Positions 61,599 to 64,000 of a stretch of 64,000 nt of DNA are shown here, in pieces (the first letter of the stretch is position 1; the number at the start of each line of letters is the position of its first letter). The notes under the pieces were generated by a model. The model ran no database searches. It saw nothing but the letters and a program-made list of their open reading frames with translations, and had not been told where the DNA came from. The DNA is from Fratercula arctica (lineage: Eukaryota > Chordata > Aves > Charadriiformes > Alcidae): the NCBI GenBank assembly GCA_947846985.1, contig CANTUZ010000008.1, positions 36,722,817-36,786,816 on the forward strand. The letters are read 5' to 3'. The position numbers were made by a program, and so were the translations under genes.

Positions 61599-64000
61599 GA
61601 AAAAAAGCACTGGAAATGCAGGAGAGAAAGGCTCCTAAAAGTACAGGTAAGTATCGTAGACTAATGGGCTTGCTTTGCTTTTCATTAAGCATAAATTTAA
61701 GTCAATCCTTTAACAGGCATTGGAGTCAACCCATCGTGAAGATTGCTTGAATATTCCATCCCTGACACATGGGCAAGAGTCAGTGGGTAGTTTGTACTAA
61801 GATGAAGCCCCACCCTTTCTATTCAGAAATCCCCCTTACTGTTTAATTAAACTGCCTGAATGTCTCCCCAAAACCACTATGTAAGTGTTTAATAATATGG
61901 ATTACAAATATTGGGATAGTGTGAGGTAATGCTATTAGATTATCTCGGCATAAACTAAAATAAGATTGTAATGTTTATTCATTTTGCTTGATATATATGC
62001 AAAAAAGAAAATTTCCTGTTGGGTGTGGTACAATGTTTATGATTAAATGCTTTATTCGTACTTGTATGTCAATCTATTAGTGTGCTGTTAATTCAAATGT
62101 TACTATGATGTATTTTATCGCCGTTAGCACATTTATCACAGGTAGATGTGAAACTTAGACAAAGGTGTACATTCTCATTAATGATGAGCAGCCTATTCAT
62201 CTTACTAGAGTGTAATTAATGTTAGTTACAATACTTAATTTTTCACTGTTTGTCATGGTGCATATTTAGCATTTCTTCTGTCCTTTATCAATCTGGTCTC
62301 CTATCATACGAGCACATCAAAAAGATATATGTAAGTATCTGACCTGTTTTGATGCCTAATTTTTATACTTTTCCAAGAACTGGAATATTTTTATTCTTAT
62401 ACTGTAGCCAGCACGGTTAGTTAAAAAACAGACTGCGCAGTGTTGTCCACTGCTTTGGGTTCTGGGTTAGCTTTTTTTGCATTAATAATATACCAACCAG
62501 GTAACGCAGTAAAGCAGGGCACACAACGAAGACACTGGTGATCACTTGATGTAGTGTTATGCTGTGCTTGTGTGAGGTTTTAATGGTCCCAATTGTTCTC
62601 CTGGATTTTCAATGACGATTTTTTTGTACTATTAAGAATGTTAGTGCTAGTAAACATGTTGTGTGAGTAATGCAGCTCCGGAAACAATGCAAGAATGGTG
62701 TCTCTGAAAAGCGTACGTTATTAGGTAAGTATGTGTTACAATAGCTTATTGTTGTACATCGCAGAGCATTGCTTTGTCAATAGTGCTGTTAGCAGTCACA
62801 GAGCCAAACCACAGTCGCTTGTTCAGTGGTGCAAGGGTGGAAGAAGCTATGGCTAAACACGTCACACGGCGGCTGGGAAAGAAGCTGTGCAGAGGTGGGT
62901 AAAAGGGAGTGAGCGCCGAACACGTCCTTGGATTTGCTCCTCAGCACGCCAATAAATCCAGCTGTGCTGGAATCCTAGGATAAATCCATACTTCTTTATC
63001 GGTCCCAGGAACAACACAATTGCCTTAGTTGAACCCTGGATATCAAAGCAGTTTTATTTCTTGATCATCCAAAATTCCCATTAGGCTGGGCTGAAAGAGA
63101 ACCGATCCTTCCGATAATGTTTGGTAAATAAAATTCCTTGGGAAAGATATTTGAGCTGGGTCAACCAAGTGCTTTAGGTATAGAGTTCTGTGGATGTAGA
63201 ATGGATTTGGGATGTATTTTCTCAAAATTTTAAGGAGGGCTCCTGGGGAGAAAACACACCAATTCCTATTCGTTAGCCTCTTAATTGGCAGGCTTCACAT
63301 TTCTAAGGCATTTTGATAATAATGGAAGTTAAAGGAATCGGATGTTATTTTCTGTGAGATGACCTCTTTTGTAGCCACTGTTTGAATTCTGCCCCAGTCT
63401 ACTGTTCGTGCCAGACACGAAGCTGATCACATCTCCACCATAATGAAATGGGTCTTAAACTTTCATTCAAGACAAGAAGAGCTAGTCATTGCCGCAGAAC
63501 AACCTGAAGCTATTGGAAAACCCTAAAAATAGTTTCTTTGTACGCCTTGGATTAATCATAATTTCCTTTTGACCCACTACAGGTGAAGTATAAGGGAACC
63601 AAACACAAGGATTTAACGTATTTCAGTATGAAAATTCAATTTGGACACAATTACAAGTAGGGGTAATTGTGGATTTGTAGCGAACTAAGAACAAAAATAC
63701 CAAGCTAGGTTTAGGCATTTAAAACAAAATGATAGTTGAAGGTGCTCCATAGTGACTGAAGTACAATAATAACCTGTAATGTGAACAGAATTGAGTAAAT
63801 TTTTTTCCGTGGTACCACAGCAATGCTCCACAACAAGGAGTTATAGTTCTATGACTGCACTGAAATCTTTTTTTTAAAAAAGAAACTCCTTTCTTTGAAT
63901 TTTCTATGGCAAAAAGACCAAAAAGTTTCCATAATATAGCAGAATTCCTGAAACAACAAACTCTGGTGTTCTCTTTCCCCCCATCCATTCCTAAGCCCTG

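Larger units (their letters stand above)
60013..64000. other. 3' part of window, no gene recognised
   Basis: Outside the MIR and short CR1 copy nothing is recognised. The next dynein segment (CDVEPKRQAL and the descending stalk partner) was not seen. A strong acceptor before 61411 and a GTAAGT donor after 61646 bracket a CR1-containing block discussed in the findings. Confidence 0.45.

Overview
This is AT-rich vertebrate nuclear DNA, almost certainly avian. The support is CR1 LINE 3' ends carrying the avian tail, an ERVL-type solo LTR of the kind common in bird genomes, few interspersed repeats, fossil CORE-SINE/MIR pieces, and introns with GT-AG borders. There are no bacterial-style genes, and almost all short open frames are chance.

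The main content is the broken remains of one large gene on the + strand, an axonemal dynein heavy chain of the outer-arm DNAH9/11/17 class, probably DNAH11. At least nine decayed exons lie in the correct protein order: the linker before AAA4 (14239-14417, 15204-15395), the AAA4 motor module (51361-51471, 51639-51815, 51931-52085, 52455-52535, 52846-52944), the stalk and its continuation (55865-55978, 56094-56227), and the post-stalk exon (59831-60012). A fainter candidate lies at 13545-13632. In-frame stops, frameshifts and damaged splice donors are visible, so this copy cannot encode a working motor. Several exons still keep perfect acceptors and donors.

Layout. 1-6867: AT-rich flank or intron with little in it. 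6868-8740: an ancient 1.9-kb CR1/L3-type LINE (+). 8741-13544: unremarkable apart from a 320-bp polypyrimidine tract at 11937-12257 that includes twelve perfect copies of a 12-bp unit. 13545-15395: dynein linker exons. 15396-51360: one very large intron of about 36 kb holding homopolymer runs, a CpG-retaining candidate conserved element (20780-21120), a CR1 copy (28241-28866), an exon-like block (29271-29394), MIR pieces, an RTE-like reverse-transcriptase fossil (33364-33522, - strand), a solo ERVL LTR with a near-perfect target duplication (43396-43966) and a short CR1 (47754-47875). 51361-60012: dynein AAA4 to post-stalk exons. 60013-64000: a MIR fossil, a short CR1 and otherwise nothing recognised.

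No intact protein-coding gene, rRNA, tRNA or CRISPR array is supported. The paralog call and family names come from memory of the families, with no database search.
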